Counted from the stretch's first letter, positions 9,139 through 24,675 are shown. The stretch: 64,000 bases of DNA from Agathobaculum massiliense (GCF_900291975.1 NZ_OMPN01000001.1:3102501-3166500); one strand, 5' to 3'. Notes: a model not told the origin generated them from the letters alone. Numbers and translations are program-made.

Positions 9139-10077
9139 CTATCCGAAAAAGTGAAGCAAGCCCTCCAGAACAGAGATACAAAGAGGGAGGGTAATTACGG
9201 AAAGCAGTGTGGAAAGCGAGATGACGCGCGTGGAAAATAAGTAATCCGTGCCATAGATCTGGCCAAACATGGCCGAGGCAAGTGCGCAGGGGGCGGCGGT
9301 GCCGGTCAGCAGGATGATCTTGGACATGTGATCGAGCGGGATGAACAACAGCAGGACAATGGCGATCGCTGGAATCAGCAACAGGCGCACAGCGGAGACT
9401 TTCCATATCTCTTGATCGGTAAAACACTCCCTCAGATCGATCTGGGCAAGGAAGCAGCCGAGCGAAAGCATGGCGAGCGGCGTGTTGAGATCGCCCAAAA
9501 AATCCACGGCTCGGAACACCAGCTCGGGGAGCTTGACAGGCGAGCAGAACAGGAGAAAGCCGCATACGGTAGCGAGCAGGGCGGGATTCAAAAGGATATT
9601 CCGGATGCCGTTGCCCTCCTTGCCGCCGGAGAGCTGCTGCACGCCGTAGGTCCACAGAATGATCGCCATGCAGGCAATGCTGGATGCGCCGAGGAAAACC
9701 CCGTCCGAGCCGAACATCGCATCGAGCAGAGGCAGGGCCATGAAGCCGTTGTTGGTCAGTACGACGGAAACACGGCAGTCCGCATAATTTTCCGTTTTTT
9801 CCGGACGGTAGACGCGGTTTGCAAGCGCGATAGAGATCAGGAAAAAAAGCATGCTGCACACAAAAGTGACGCCCAAGGCGTAGCCAAGATGGGCGTCGAA
9901 CGGGCGCTGGAACGACCGCAGCAAAACAAAAAACACAATGTACTTATTGAGCAGCACAGTGAGGCTCTGTGTCGTCTGGTTGGTAAAAACGTTTCTGCGG
10001 AACAGGACATAGCCCATCAGGATGAGCAGGAACATGACGATGATTTGCTGCAGGACGATCAGACTGTTGGTGAACAT
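9139..10077 (-). CDS. AEC-family membrane transporter (auxin efflux carrier-like)
   Basis: A 312-residue integral membrane protein with about ten hydrophobic segments arranged as two five-helix halves. It contains NKYIVFFVLL, the mid-protein VVLTNNGFMALPLL segment and ILLTGTAAPCALASAMFGQIYG near the C-terminus, all typical of AEC carriers that export organic acids such as malate. The specific solute cannot be read from sequence. The ATG follows CTGGAGGAAGCCC. It is monocistronic and has a strong sigma-A promoter. Confidence 0.87.
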   Translation of the reverse strand: MFTNSLIVLQQIIVMFLLILMGYVLFRRNVFTNQTTQSLTVLLNKYIVFFVLLRSFQRPFDAHLGYALGVTFVCSMLFFLISIALANRVYRPEKTENYADCRVSVVLTNNGFMALPLLDAMFGSDGVFLGASSIACMAIILWTYGVQQLSGGKEGNGIRNILLNPALLATVCGFLLFCSPVKLPELVFRAVDFLGDLNTPLAMLSLGCFLAQIDLRECFTDQEIWKVSAVRLLLIPAIAIVLLLFIPLDHMSKIILLTGTAAPCALASAMFGQIYGTDYLFSTRVISLSTLLSVITLPLCISVLEGLLHFFG

Positions 10078-10113
10078 GGGCTTCCTCCAGTTAACAACTT
10101 CTTAACACTTTAC

Positions 10114-10142
10114 ATCATACGCGTTTTCGCAGAATTTGTCAA
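10114..10142 (-). promoter_or_regulatory. Sigma-A promoter of AEC transporter gene
   Basis: On the minus strand: consensus TTGACA (10137-10142), 17-bp spacer, TATGAT (10114-10119). Confidence 0.8.
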
Positions 10143-10206
10143 TTTGCCGAGGGTATGTTTTTCCCGCCTGCCGCATAGGGTGGAACAAAAAGGGAGGACG
10201 GAACGG

Positions 10207-11340
10207 ATGAAAAAGATCGTTTGTCTCGCGCTGTGTTTCTGCCTGCTGCTCCCATCTGCGCTGGCGCTTCCGGAAATGGGGCCGCTGAACGCCAAATCGG
10301 CCGCGCTCTATGCGTCGAACGGGCAGGAGCTGTATTCCATGAATGCCGACGAGCCGCTGCAGCCCGCGTCCGTGACAAAGATCATGACCATGCTGCTGGC
10401 GATGGAGGCGCTCGAACGAGGAGAGGTTACGCTGGATACGATGATTACCGGTAGCGAGTATGCTTGCTCGATGGGTGGGACGCAGATCTGGCTGGAACCG
10501 GGCGAGCAGCTTTCTCTGGACGATATGCTCAAGGCGATTGCGGTCGGCTCGGCCAATGACTGTGCGGTCGCCGTGGCTGAGCATCTGGCGGGAACCGAGG
10601 CGGCGTTCGTCGAACGGATGAACCAGCGCGCGGCCGAGCTTGGCTGCACGAACACGCAGTTCATCAATGCCAACGGACTGGACGGCATGGGCCAGAAAAC
10701 GCTGACCTCGGCGCGCGACCTGGCGCTGATCTCCTGCGAGCTGCTGCGGCATCCCAAAATACTTGAGTATACGGGGATTTGGATGGACAGCATACGGGAT
10801 GGAAAGTTCACGCTTGCCAACACCAATAAAATGCTCAAAAGCTATCAGGGTTTGACCGGCCTGAAAACAGGGTATATTTCAGAGGCAGGGTTCTGTATTT
10901 CCGCTTCCGCCGAGCGGGATGGGCTGAGCCTGGTCGCGGTCGTCATGGCTGCGCCGACCAAGGAGGCGCGCATGGCGGACGCCACGGCTCTGCTCAATTA
11001 CGGCTTTGCCAACTTTTGCGCCTACACGCCGCCGGACGGGCTGCTGGAGCCGGTGCCGGTCGCGATTGGGAAAAGCGGCTTGGTAATGCCGCGGATGGAG
11101 GGCGGCGGGTCCATTATTGTGGAAAAGACCGAGGCGGAAGGGCTGGAAACCCGTCTGGATCTGCCGGAAAAGCTGACCGCGCCGGTCGAGGCGGGGCAGC
11201 AGATCGGGGAGCTGTCCATCCTGAACGGAGAGGAAGTGCTGCTCACCGTGCCGCTGACCGCTGCGGAGAGCGTGGAGGCCAAAGGGGTAGGAGATCTGTT
11301 TCTGTCCTTCTGGAATGCGGTTCTGGCAGGCGGCCAATAA
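10207..11340 (+). CDS. D-alanyl-D-alanine carboxypeptidase (DacF/PBP5 family)
   Basis: A 377-residue exported serine peptidase that trims terminal D-Ala from peptidoglycan stem peptides. Residues 1-20 form a signal peptide (MKK then a hydrophobic core ending ALA). Active-site motifs are SVTK (Ser55, Lys58), SAN (115-117) and KTG (220-222). The all-beta C-terminal domain covers about 270-355, and the last 20 residues include FLSFWNAVLA, a likely amphipathic membrane anchor. The start ATG follows GGAGGACGGAACGG; the reading frame is open far upstream but that part is antisense to the AEC gene. Confidence 0.92.
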   Translation: MKKIVCLALCFCLLLPSALALPEMGPLNAKSAALYASNGQELYSMNADEPLQPASVTKIMTMLLAMEALERGEVTLDTMITGSEYACSMGGTQIWLEPGEQLSLDDMLKAIAVGSANDCAVAVAEHLAGTEAAFVERMNQRAAELGCTNTQFINANGLDGMGQKTLTSARDLALISCELLRHPKILEYTGIWMDSIRDGKFTLANTNKMLKSYQGLTGLKTGYISEAGFCISASAERDGLSLVAVVMAAPTKEARMADATALLNYGFANFCAYTPPDGLLEPVPVAIGKSGLVMPRMEGGGSIIVEKTEAEGLETRLDLPEKLTAPVEAGQQIGELSILNGEEVLLTVPLTAAESVEAKGVGDLFLSFWNAVLAGGQ

Positions 11341-11377
11341 ATTGATACAAACTGACGAGGAAATTTGTAAATCATGC

Positions 11378-11406
11378 TTGAGGTTTTGGGCAAACTATGC
11401 TACACT
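11378..11406 (+). promoter_or_regulatory. Sigma-A promoter of the P-loop gene
   Basis: TTGAGG at 11378-11383, 17-bp spacer, TACACT at 11401-11406. Confidence 0.7.
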
Positions 11407-11440
11407 AAACATAACCTCAAAGGTTGGGAGGAATAAACCT

Positions 11441-11851
11441 ATGGTAAAACTTATTATTGGCGGTACCGGCTCTGGCAAGACCAAGGAACTGATCGACCAG
11501 GTCAACACCGCGGTAAAAGAAGAAAAAGGAAGCGTAGTATGTGTTTCGCGCGGCAATAAGCTGACGTTTGATATTTCGCATGATGCGCGGCTGATCGATG
11601 CGACCGATTACCCGATCAAGGATTACGCAAGCCTGCTGGGATTCCTGAGCGGTATCCATGCCGGCAATTATGACATTACCCGCGTTTTCATCGACGGCCT
11701 GTATAAGATCACCGGCGTTAAGGATGTCGCCAAGGCGGAGGCGTTCTTGGATGCGCTGGACGCGTTTTCAGCCCAGCACAGCGTAAACTTTACCGTCTCG
11801 TTGAGCGAGGAGCCGTCGTCCGCGACCGAAAGCATGAAGCGCTTTTTATAA
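11441..11851 (+). CDS. Small P-loop protein of unknown function
   Basis: A 136-residue protein with a clear Walker A motif GGTGSGKT at residues 7-14 right at the N-terminus and a hydrophobic strand ending in Asp (RVFIDG, about residue 87) that could be Walker B. No other catalytic feature of a known kinase or AAA protein is visible, and the length is that of a minimal nucleotide-binding domain. It has its own promoter, an AGGTTGGGAGGAATAAACCT ribosome-binding region and a long terminator downstream, so it is a stand-alone gene. Conserved-looking but not recognised functionally. Confidence 0.75.
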   Translation: MVKLIIGGTGSGKTKELIDQVNTAVKEEKGSVVCVSRGNKLTFDISHDARLIDATDYPIKDYASLLGFLSGIHAGNYDITRVFIDGLYKITGVKDVAKAEAFLDALDAFSAQHSVNFTVSLSEEPSSATESMKRFL

Positions 11852-11948
11852 GAGATACTTAGGATACGCGGAACGCTCCTGCAATGGCTGAAGCAGCGAC
11901 ATTCCTTTTGAGAATATTTGCCTTTCAATTGGATATGCTGATGTATGA

Positions 11949-11996
11949 GACAGGCGCCTCGCAGATTTGGAAAGGTCTGCGGGGCGTCTGTTTTAA
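11949..11996 (+). terminator. Long-stem intrinsic terminator
   Basis: A 17-bp stem (arms starting GACAGGCGCC and ending GGCGTCTGTT, three G-T pairs) followed by TTTTAA. It separates the P-loop gene from the ATP synthase operon. Confidence 0.8.
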
Positions 11997-12219
11997 TGTT
12001 CCCAGCGGCGCCACCGGATGCCGGAAAGCTTTGAAAAAACAGGCAGTCTGGACAGGGGGAATGAAAATGGCTTCGGAATGCCGGCGCGGTTGGGAGCGCA
12101 TATTTTTTGTCCGTAAAGGCTCTGGTTGCAATTTATAATAATTGAGCAATTCCATTGTGCATATTGCCTAACATTGTAGTAAAGCGGGAAATATCTAAGA
12201 AATTTCTGATAAAAAGTGT
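11997..12219. other. Intergenic region with no recognisable gene
   Basis: Between the terminator and the ATP synthase promoter. An open frame from 11884 to 12138 crosses the terminator hairpin, has no ribosome-binding site and an unconvincing composition, so it was not called. Base composition becomes AT-rich after 12120, consistent with approach to a promoter. Confidence 0.5.
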
Positions 12220-12247
12220 TTCACTTTTTGGTAGGGTTAGGTATAAT
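12220..12247 (+). promoter_or_regulatory. Probable promoter of the atp operon
   Basis: TATAAT at 12242-12247 preceded by TTCACT at 12220-12225 with a 16-bp spacer. The -35 box is only a partial match, but the -10 box is perfect and the location fits. Confidence 0.6.
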
Positions 12248-12333
12248 AAGACTGATGTGTAGGGATAGGGGACAGCCCGCCTTCGGGCGGCGTCTGTGCT
12301 CGCTGCATCAAATTGTGGCCTGGGGGAATGCGG

Positions 12334-12591
12334 ATGAGGAAAAGCGAAAGCAAATGGTCGGTACTGCGCTATCTGGCATATTTCAGCCAAGTAGGATGCA
12401 CGGTGGCTGTACCGCCCCTGCTCGGCTGTTTCGGAGCAGTTTGGCTGCGGGACAGGTTCGGCTGGGGGAACGGCGTGGTGATTGCCGGGCTGCTGCTCGG
12501 CGTCGGGGTTGCGGTTTGCGGCCTGCGGGATTTCCTGCGGTTCACCGAGCGGAAAGCCAGAGAAAGCGAAAGGAAGGAGAAAATGCCGTGA
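12334..12591 (+). CDS. atpZ: AtpZ/AtpI-like ATP synthase accessory protein
   Basis: An 85-residue membrane protein with two hydrophobic hairpin helices (about residues 15-38 and 46-64) and a charged KARESERKEKM tail, the layout of the AtpZ-type protein encoded first in many Firmicutes atp operons. Such proteins are implicated in c-ring assembly and Mg2+ or Ca2+ handling. Start is ATG 12334, with GGGGG seven bases upstream; ATG 12328 in the same frame is an alternative. Overlaps the next gene by 4 nt (GTGA). Confidence 0.72.
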   Translation: MRKSESKWSVLRYLAYFSQVGCTVAVPPLLGCFGAVWLRDRFGWGNGVVIAGLLLGVGVAVCGLRDFLRFTERKARESERKEKMP

Positions 12592-12977
12592 CAGGGATGG
12601 AGATCGTCCGCGAGGAAACACGGCGCATGCTGCGCGGCATGATACCGCTGGCGGTGATCGTGTTTGGCGTATTCCTGCTGGCGGGGGCGGATCCGGCGCG
12701 GAGCGCCGTAAGCCTGCTGTTGGGGACATGCTATTCGCTGCTGCTGTTCCGGATGATCGGGAAAAGCGCGGCCAAGGCAGTACTCTTCCCGCCGGCGCAG
12801 GGGACGAGGATCGTCCGGCGCGGATATTTTTTCCGGTATCTGCTGACTGGTGTGATGGTGTTTCTGGCAATCAAGCTGCCGTTTCTCCATCCGCTCGCAG
12901 CAGTCGTTCCGCTTTTCTTTCCCAAAATCATTTTACTGTGGTCCATGTATTCCAAAGGAAAGGGGGGTAGACGTTGA
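12588..12977 (+). CDS. atpI: ATP synthase subunit I (AtpI)
   Basis: A 129-residue protein with four hydrophobic segments, matching the ATP synthase I family that helps assemble the c-ring. The GTG start at 12588 follows AGGAAGGAGAAAATGCC and overlaps atpZ. Very Arg/Leu-rich. It overlaps atpB by 4 nt. Confidence 0.78.
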   Translation: MTGMEIVREETRRMLRGMIPLAVIVFGVFLLAGADPARSAVSLLLGTCYSLLLFRMIGKSAAKAVLFPPAQGTRIVRRGYFFRYLLTGVMVFLAIKLPFLHPLAAVVPLFFPKIILLWSMYSKGKGGRR

Positions 12978-13693
12978 ATGTTGAAATAAACGGCCCTAAG
13001 GTATTGGGCTATCTGTTTGGCAATCCCAATCTGCCGATCACGGAAACTATGCGCAACGCATGGATCGTGATGGCGGTTATTCTGTTTCTTTGTATTTTTC
13101 TGACGCACCGGATGCAGAAAATCCCCAAGGGGAAGCAGGCGCTGGCGGAAAAGGCTGTGGTAATGATCGACAACCTGGTCGAAAATACGATGGGGAAAGG
13201 TTGCCAGGCATTTTCGCCCTATATTGCAACGCTGCTGATGAGCTCTCTCTTCGGCTCGCTGGCCACGTTGTTCTGGATGCGTCCGGTGACGGCAGACCTG
13301 AATACGACGCTTGGCTGGGCGCTGATTACTTTTGCGCTGATCACGTTCAATAAAATCAAGTACAATGGGATCGGCGGTTATCTCAAGGGCTTCCTGGAGC
13401 CGGTATTCGTCATGGCGCCGCTCAATGTGCTCAGCGAGATCGCGACACCTGTTTCGATGTCGTTCCGTCATTTCGGCAATATGGCGGGCGGCCTAGTCAT
13501 CTCGACACTCATCATGGGCGCGCTTCAGGTGCTGTCCAAAGCGGTATTGGGCTTCCTGCCGGTGCCGCTGCTGCAGATCGGCCTGCCGGGCGTCCTGTCG
13601 CTGTACTTCGACTGCTTTACGGCATGCATGCAGGCGTTCATTTTCAGCATGCTGACGATGGCTTACGTCGGCGACGCGCGCGGCAGCAGTTGA
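12974..13693 (+). CDS. atpB: ATP synthase Fo subunit a
   Basis: A 239-residue stator subunit forming the ion half-channels. The family motif SFRHFGNMAGG carries the essential Arg of helix 5, and the C-terminal helix holds FTACMQAFIFSMLTMAYVGDA. The start is a TTG at 12974 overlapping the atpI stop codon (TTGA), with GGGGGG just upstream; the next Met is at residue 26 and would remove the conserved VEINGPKV N-terminus. Confidence 0.93.
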   Translation: MNVEINGPKVLGYLFGNPNLPITETMRNAWIVMAVILFLCIFLTHRMQKIPKGKQALAEKAVVMIDNLVENTMGKGCQAFSPYIATLLMSSLFGSLATLFWMRPVTADLNTTLGWALITFALITFNKIKYNGIGGYLKGFLEPVFVMAPLNVLSEIATPVSMSFRHFGNMAGGLVISTLIMGALQVLSKAVLGFLPVPLLQIGLPGVLSLYFDCFTACMQAFIFSMLTMAYVGDARGSS

Positions 13694-14023
<330 letters not shown>

Positions 14024-14082
14024 ACCGGACGCAGGCGAACGGATAAACGGAGCGAATCTCCGTTTGGGAAGGAGGTAAAACA

Positions 14083-14580
14083 GTGGATATATTCCAGTCC
14101 TTTGTCTATATCAACTGGTGGAATATCCTCGTTACGATGTGCAATACGCTCATCACCTTTTTGATCATCAAGAAATTCCTGTTTGGGCCGGTGCGCAGGA
14201 TGCTGGCGGCCCGCGAGCAGGAGGTTCAGGCCATGTACGCCACCGCGGAAAAGGCGCAGACCGAAGCGGAAAGCATGCGCAGCGAGTATACGGAACGCTT
14301 GTCCAAGGCCAAGGAGGAGGCGGCCGAGATCGTCGGCTCCGCCACCCGTCGGGCGACGGTCCGCAGCGAAGAGATCCTCAAGGAATCCTCGCAGCAGGCG
14401 GCTGCCATGCTGAAGAAAGCGGAAAGCACGATTGAGCAGGAGCGCAAAAAGGCGATGAATGAGCTTAAGGATGAGGTCGCGGGCCTTTCGGTCATGATTG
14501 CCTCCAAGGTGGTCGAGCGTGACATCAAGGAAGAGGACCATGAGCGCTTCATCGAAGAGTTTATCGACAAGGTAGGGTGA
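14083..14580 (+). CDS. atpF: ATP synthase Fo subunit b
   Basis: A 165-residue peripheral stalk subunit: one N-terminal membrane helix (about residues 8-30, NWWNILVTMCNTLITFLI) then a long charged coiled coil rich in Ala, Glu and Lys, ending with MIASKVVERDI that contacts delta. GTG start after a perfect GGAAGGAGGT. It sits between atpE and atpH in the usual order. Confidence 0.94.
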   Translation: MDIFQSFVYINWWNILVTMCNTLITFLIIKKFLFGPVRRMLAAREQEVQAMYATAEKAQTEAESMRSEYTERLSKAKEEAAEIVGSATRRATVRSEEILKESSQQAAAMLKKAESTIEQERKKAMNELKDEVAGLSVMIASKVVERDIKEEDHERFIEEFIDKVG

Positions 14581-14584
14581 GCAA

Positions 14585-16649
<2,065 letters not shown>

Positions 16650-16670
16650 CGCGGAAAGGGGGACTGAGCA

Positions 16671-17537
16671 ATGGCTTCCGGAAACATGAAAGATATCAAG
16701 CGCCGCATTAAGTCCGTGCAATCCACCATGCAGATCACCAAGGCGATGGAGCTGGTGGCATCGTCCAAAATGCGGCGTGCCAAGGAGCGCGCGCTGGCCG
16801 CGCGGCCGTATTTCAATACAATGTACCGTACCGTTGCCCGCCTGGCTGCCGCCACGCGGAGCAGCGAATCGGTCTATACGCGCCGCCGAGAGGTCAGGAA
16901 CAGCCTGTTCATCGTCATCGCGGGCGACCGCGGGCTGGCGGGCGGCTACAACGCCAATGTATTCAAGCTGGCGGCGGCCGAAATGGAGGGCAAAAACGCG
17001 CAGGTCATCACGATCGGCAAAAAGGCGCAGGAGCATTACGCCAAGCGCCCCTGGCCGGTGGCCGCAGATTATCCGGCCATCGCCGAGGGGATGAAGATTG
17101 GTGATACCCATCCGATCGTGGACGGGTTGCTCCGCCTGTTCCGAGAGGGAAAGGCGGACGAGATATTCCTGTGCTACACGGAGTTTGTCTCGCCGTTGCA
17201 GCAGGAGGCGAAGTGCCTGCAGCTGCTTCCGGCGCGCTTTGAAGACGCGGCGCAGGAAGCGCCCGCGGGCCCGCGCGTGCTGACCGAATACGACCCCTCG
17301 CCAGAGGCGGTGGTCGATGCGGGCATACCGGAATACCTGTACGGCGTGCTGTACGGCGCGGTGGTGGAGAGCTACTGCTCCGAGCAGTCCGCGCGCCGCA
17401 TGGCAATGGAGGCTGCCTCCGACAATGCCAGCGAGATGATCGAAAACCTCAACCTGTCCTACAACCGCGCCCGTCAGGCGGCCATCACGCAGGAGATCAC
17501 CGAGATCGTCGCGGGTTCGGGCGAGGTCGGCGCATAG
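16671..17537 (+). CDS. atpG: ATP synthase F1 subunit gamma
   Basis: A 288-residue central shaft. The N-terminal helix KRRIKSVQSTMQITKAMELVA and the C-terminal helix EAASDNASEMIENLNLSYNRARQAAITQEITEIV form the coiled-coil rotor; GDRGLAGGYN is a family hallmark. Standard length, good ribosome-binding site GGAAAGGGGG. Confidence 0.96.
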   Translation: MASGNMKDIKRRIKSVQSTMQITKAMELVASSKMRRAKERALAARPYFNTMYRTVARLAAATRSSESVYTRRREVRNSLFIVIAGDRGLAGGYNANVFKLAAAEMEGKNAQVITIGKKAQEHYAKRPWPVAADYPAIAEGMKIGDTHPIVDGLLRLFREGKADEIFLCYTEFVSPLQQEAKCLQLLPARFEDAAQEAPAGPRVLTEYDPSPEAVVDAGIPEYLYGVLYGAVVESYCSEQSARRMAMEAASDNASEMIENLNLSYNRARQAAITQEITEIVAGSGEVGA

Positions 17538-17545
17538 GATGATAA

Positions 17546-18961
<1,416 letters not shown>

Positions 18962-18962
18962 C

Positions 18963-19364
18963 ATGGCTACCTTTCACTTGAAAGTACTGACCGTGGATCG
19001 CTGCTTTTACGACGATGCGGTCGACCGGATTGTTGTCCGCACAACGCAGGGCGACGTTGGCATCCTGCCGAACCATGTGCCGTATACGGCGGCGCTCGGC
19101 ATCGGCGGCCTGACCATCCTCAAGGATGGGGAGAAGCGCGTGGCGGCGGTTGCCGGCGGCTTTGTGGACGTTTCCAGGGAGGAAACCGTCGTGCTGGCGC
19201 GCACCTGCGAGTGGGCGGATGAAATCGACGTTCACCGTGCCGAGGAGGCCGCGGAACGCGCCCGCCAGACCCTGCAGCAGAAAGAAAGCGACCATGAGCA
19301 TGACATCGCGCAGATCAAATTGAAAAAAGCGGTCAACCGTATCCGTATCGCGGGGGATAAATGA
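18963..19364 (+). CDS. atpC: ATP synthase F1 subunit epsilon
   Basis: A 133-residue subunit with an N-terminal beta-sandwich (GDVGILPNHVPYTAALGIGGL) and a C-terminal two-helix arm rich in Glu/Arg that can inhibit hydrolysis. ATG starts 1 nt after the atpD stop. It is the last gene of the operon; a strong terminator follows. Confidence 0.95.
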   Translation: MATFHLKVLTVDRCFYDDAVDRIVVRTTQGDVGILPNHVPYTAALGIGGLTILKDGEKRVAAVAGGFVDVSREETVVLARTCEWADEIDVHRAEEAAERARQTLQQKESDHEHDIAQIKLKKAVNRIRIAGDK

Positions 19365-19372
19365 CTGCAATA

Positions 19373-19407
19373 AAAAAACGTCCGGCCTAAGGCCGGACGT
19401 TTTTTAT
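19373..19407. terminator. Terminator of atp operon
   Basis: AAAAAAACGTCCGGCC / GGCCGGACGTTTTTT, a 10-bp GC-rich stem flanked by A and T runs, so also usable by the convergent small gene. Confidence 0.93.
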
Positions 19408-19433
19408 ATGGGTATGGACCTGCGGGGAGGGGA

Positions 19434-19604
19434 TTACGGCTCGTCCTCGAGGCAGGTTTCGATCATGGAGATGACGACGTTGTTCCAGCTTGTGTCGTTC
19501 TCCTTTGCGATCGCGTCAATTTTGGAAACAAGCGACTGCTTGATGTAAATTGTTTTATAGACGCTCTCTTCTTTTTCGAGAGGACGCCGAATGTTCCATT
19601 TCAT
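19434..19604 (-). CDS. Ribbon-helix-helix (Arc/CopG-like) small regulator
   Basis: A 56-residue protein starting MKWNIRRPLEKEE. The segment from residue 16 reads as one beta-strand (YKTIYIK), a helix (SLVSKIDAIAKEN), a turn with Trp, and a second helix (NNVVISMIETCLED): the ribbon-helix-helix fold of Arc/CopG/MetJ dimeric DNA-binding proteins. The ATG follows GGTGAG. Three 13-bp direct repeats lie 44 bp upstream, in the gap before the divergent Cys-rich gene, as expected for an autoregulated member of this fold. Targets beyond this gap are unknown. Confidence 0.75.
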   Translation of the reverse strand: MKWNIRRPLEKEESVYKTIYIKQSLVSKIDAIAKENDTSWNNVVISMIETCLEDEP

Positions 19605-19647
19605 ACTGCTCACCTGATTATAGTTTACAGGAAATGCAGAAAATAGG

Positions 19648-19686
19648 ATACCTTAGAAAAATACCATGTAAGGATACCATAGATTT
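19648..19686. repeat. Three tandem 13-bp iterons, putative RHH operator
   Basis: ATACC recurs at 19648, 19661 and 19674 with an exact 13-bp period; the repeat units read ATACCTTAGAAAA, ATACCATGTAAGG and ATACCATAGATTT. AGGATACC occurs in full at 19645 and 19671. They lie between the divergent RHH and Cys-rich genes. Function as an operator is inferred. Confidence 0.6.
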
Positions 19687-19742
19687 TTCTGGTAAGGCAT
19701 ACATCCTTGATGGGCATTAAAATTAAAGGGGAGATGATGTGT

Positions 19743-19937
19743 ATGGACACGATTGTATGCGAAAATAAGTGGTGCATTCATTATCAAAAGAGCCGCTGCA
19801 CTTTCGATGAAATCGAAATCAACAGCTATGGGATGTGCGCGGACTGCGTTATGCGCGATCCGGATGAAACCGAGCTGAAGCGCTTCCCCAGGCGCATGCT
19901 CGACACGGATTTTCCGGAAACCTTTCCGGAAGAATAA
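19743..19937 (+). CDS. Small cysteine-rich protein of unknown function
   Basis: A 64-residue protein with five cysteines, CENKWC then C (RCTFDE) then CADC, resembling a small metal-binding knuckle, followed by an acidic, Pro-ending tail. Start ATG 19743 is preceded by GGGGAG at nine bases; in-frame ATGs at 19734 and 19737 are too close to it. Divergent from the RHH gene across the iterons and followed by its own terminator. I do not recognise a function. Confidence 0.65.
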   Translation: MDTIVCENKWCIHYQKSRCTFDEIEINSYGMCADCVMRDPDETELKRFPRRMLDTDFPETFPEE

Positions 19938-19941
19938 GCAG

Positions 19942-19978
19942 AACGCCGTGCGGCCGGTTGAACCGCACGGTGTTTTTT
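19942..19978 (+). terminator. Terminator after Cys-rich gene
   Basis: ACGCCGTGCGG / CCGCACGGTGT stem with TTTTTT tail. Confidence 0.9.
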
Positions 19979-20020
19979 GCTATACTGAAACCAGATACCG
20001 AAAGAAATGGGGAAAGAAAA

Positions 20021-20731
20021 TTGAAACGGATACGGGGGCAAATGTCCGAATCGCTCCTGCTGGGCGCGCTGCTGGCCGTGGCGGGCGGCTTTTTCGACGC
20101 TTATACCTACCTGTGCCGCGGCGGTGTGTTCGCCAATGCGCAGACCGGCAACATCGTGCTGTTCGGGCTGGAGCTGGCGCAGAGGGAATGGATACGCGCG
20201 CTGGGCTATCTGGTGCCGATTGTGGCGTTCGCGGTCGGCGTTGTGGTGGCCGAGGTGGTCAAGCACCGGTACAAGGTGCAGCAAAATCGGGATATCAATA
20301 TCCACTGGCGGCAGATCATCGTCCTTGCGGAAACCGTGCTGGTCGCCTGCATGGCCTTTTTGCCGCAGGAGCGGAACACGGTTGTCAACAGCGTGATCTC
20401 ATTCGTCTGCGCGCTGCAGGTGGAAGCGTTCCGCAAGGTGCAGGGCAGCGCGATCGCCACAACCATGTGTACCGGCAACCTGCGCTCCGGTACCGAGCAG
20501 CTTGTCATCTGGCGGCAGACCGGCGACCGTGGCGCCGCAAAAAAGATGCGCAATTACTATGCGATCATCCTGTTTTTCATCCTGGGCGCGGTGCTGGGCA
20601 GCTTTGCGACCGGCTGGCTGGGGGAGCGGGCGCTGCTGCTGACCTGTGCGCCGCTGCTGGCGGTGTTCGGTATTATGTTCATCGCGGAGGAGCGGGAGGG
20701 GCGCGAAACGCGCGGTTCTCTGGAAAATTAG
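20021..20731 (+). CDS. YoaK-family (DUF1275) membrane protein
   Basis: A 236-residue protein with six hydrophobic segments. The first helix and loop AVAGGFFDAYTYLCRGGVFANAQTGNIVL are diagnostic of the YoaK/DUF1275 family, and the second half repeats the pattern (GSAIATTMCTGNLRSGTEQL). Family role is unknown, possibly transport. The start TTG 20021 follows GGGGAAAGAAAA; an ATG at 20042 is the alternative. Monocistronic, with a terminator downstream. Confidence 0.85.
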   Translation: MKRIRGQMSESLLLGALLAVAGGFFDAYTYLCRGGVFANAQTGNIVLFGLELAQREWIRALGYLVPIVAFAVGVVVAEVVKHRYKVQQNRDINIHWRQIIVLAETVLVACMAFLPQERNTVVNSVISFVCALQVEAFRKVQGSAIATTMCTGNLRSGTEQLVIWRQTGDRGAAKKMRNYYAIILFFILGAVLGSFATGWLGERALLLTCAPLLAVFGIMFIAEEREGRETRGSLEN

Positions 20732-20740
20732 CACAAAAGC

Positions 20741-20773
20741 AAAAGGGAATGGAAAAATCCATCCCCTTTTTAT
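20741..20773 (+). terminator. Terminator after yoaK-like gene
   Basis: AAAAGGGAATGGA / TCCATCCCCTTTTT hairpin with one mismatch and T tail. Confidence 0.8.
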
Positions 20774-20785
20774 ACAAAAATATCC

Positions 20786-20815
20786 TTGACTTATTATGCA
20801 AAATCATGGTATAAT
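20786..20815 (+). promoter_or_regulatory. Sigma-A promoter of rpoBC
   Basis: TTGACT at 20786-20791, 18-bp spacer, TATAAT at 20810-20815. Confidence 0.85.
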
Positions 20816-20821
20816 AAAACG

Positions 20822-20967
20822 CTTAACAAAATCGGGAAATTATCCCGACTCCTAAATACATGTTAGCACGGTCTTGGTCAAAATGCAAGACCCAAAATGA
20901 TATTTTTGCCACGCCGCCGGGCGTATCAACACCAACACAGCCGAAAGAAACGGAGTGATCAAAGCAC
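20822..20967 (+). promoter_or_regulatory. rpoB 5' leader
   Basis: About 145 nt of untranslated leader. It contains the hairpin TCGGGA-AATTA-TCCCGA near 20832-20848 and GTCTTG/CAAGAC near 20871-20890. No ribosomal-protein L10 gene precedes rpoB here, so this leader is the likely site of any operon-specific control; no known regulator motif was recognised. Confidence 0.45.

Positions 20968-24675
<3,708 letters not shown>

Noticed and set aside
9328-10206. N-terminal extension of the D,D-carboxypeptidase to 670 residues
   Set aside because: The extension is antisense to the AEC transporter; a signal peptide and ribosome-binding site mark the start at 10207.
11884-12138. An 84-residue frame upstream of the atp operon
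   Set aside because: It spans a 17-bp terminator hairpin and has no ribosome-binding site.
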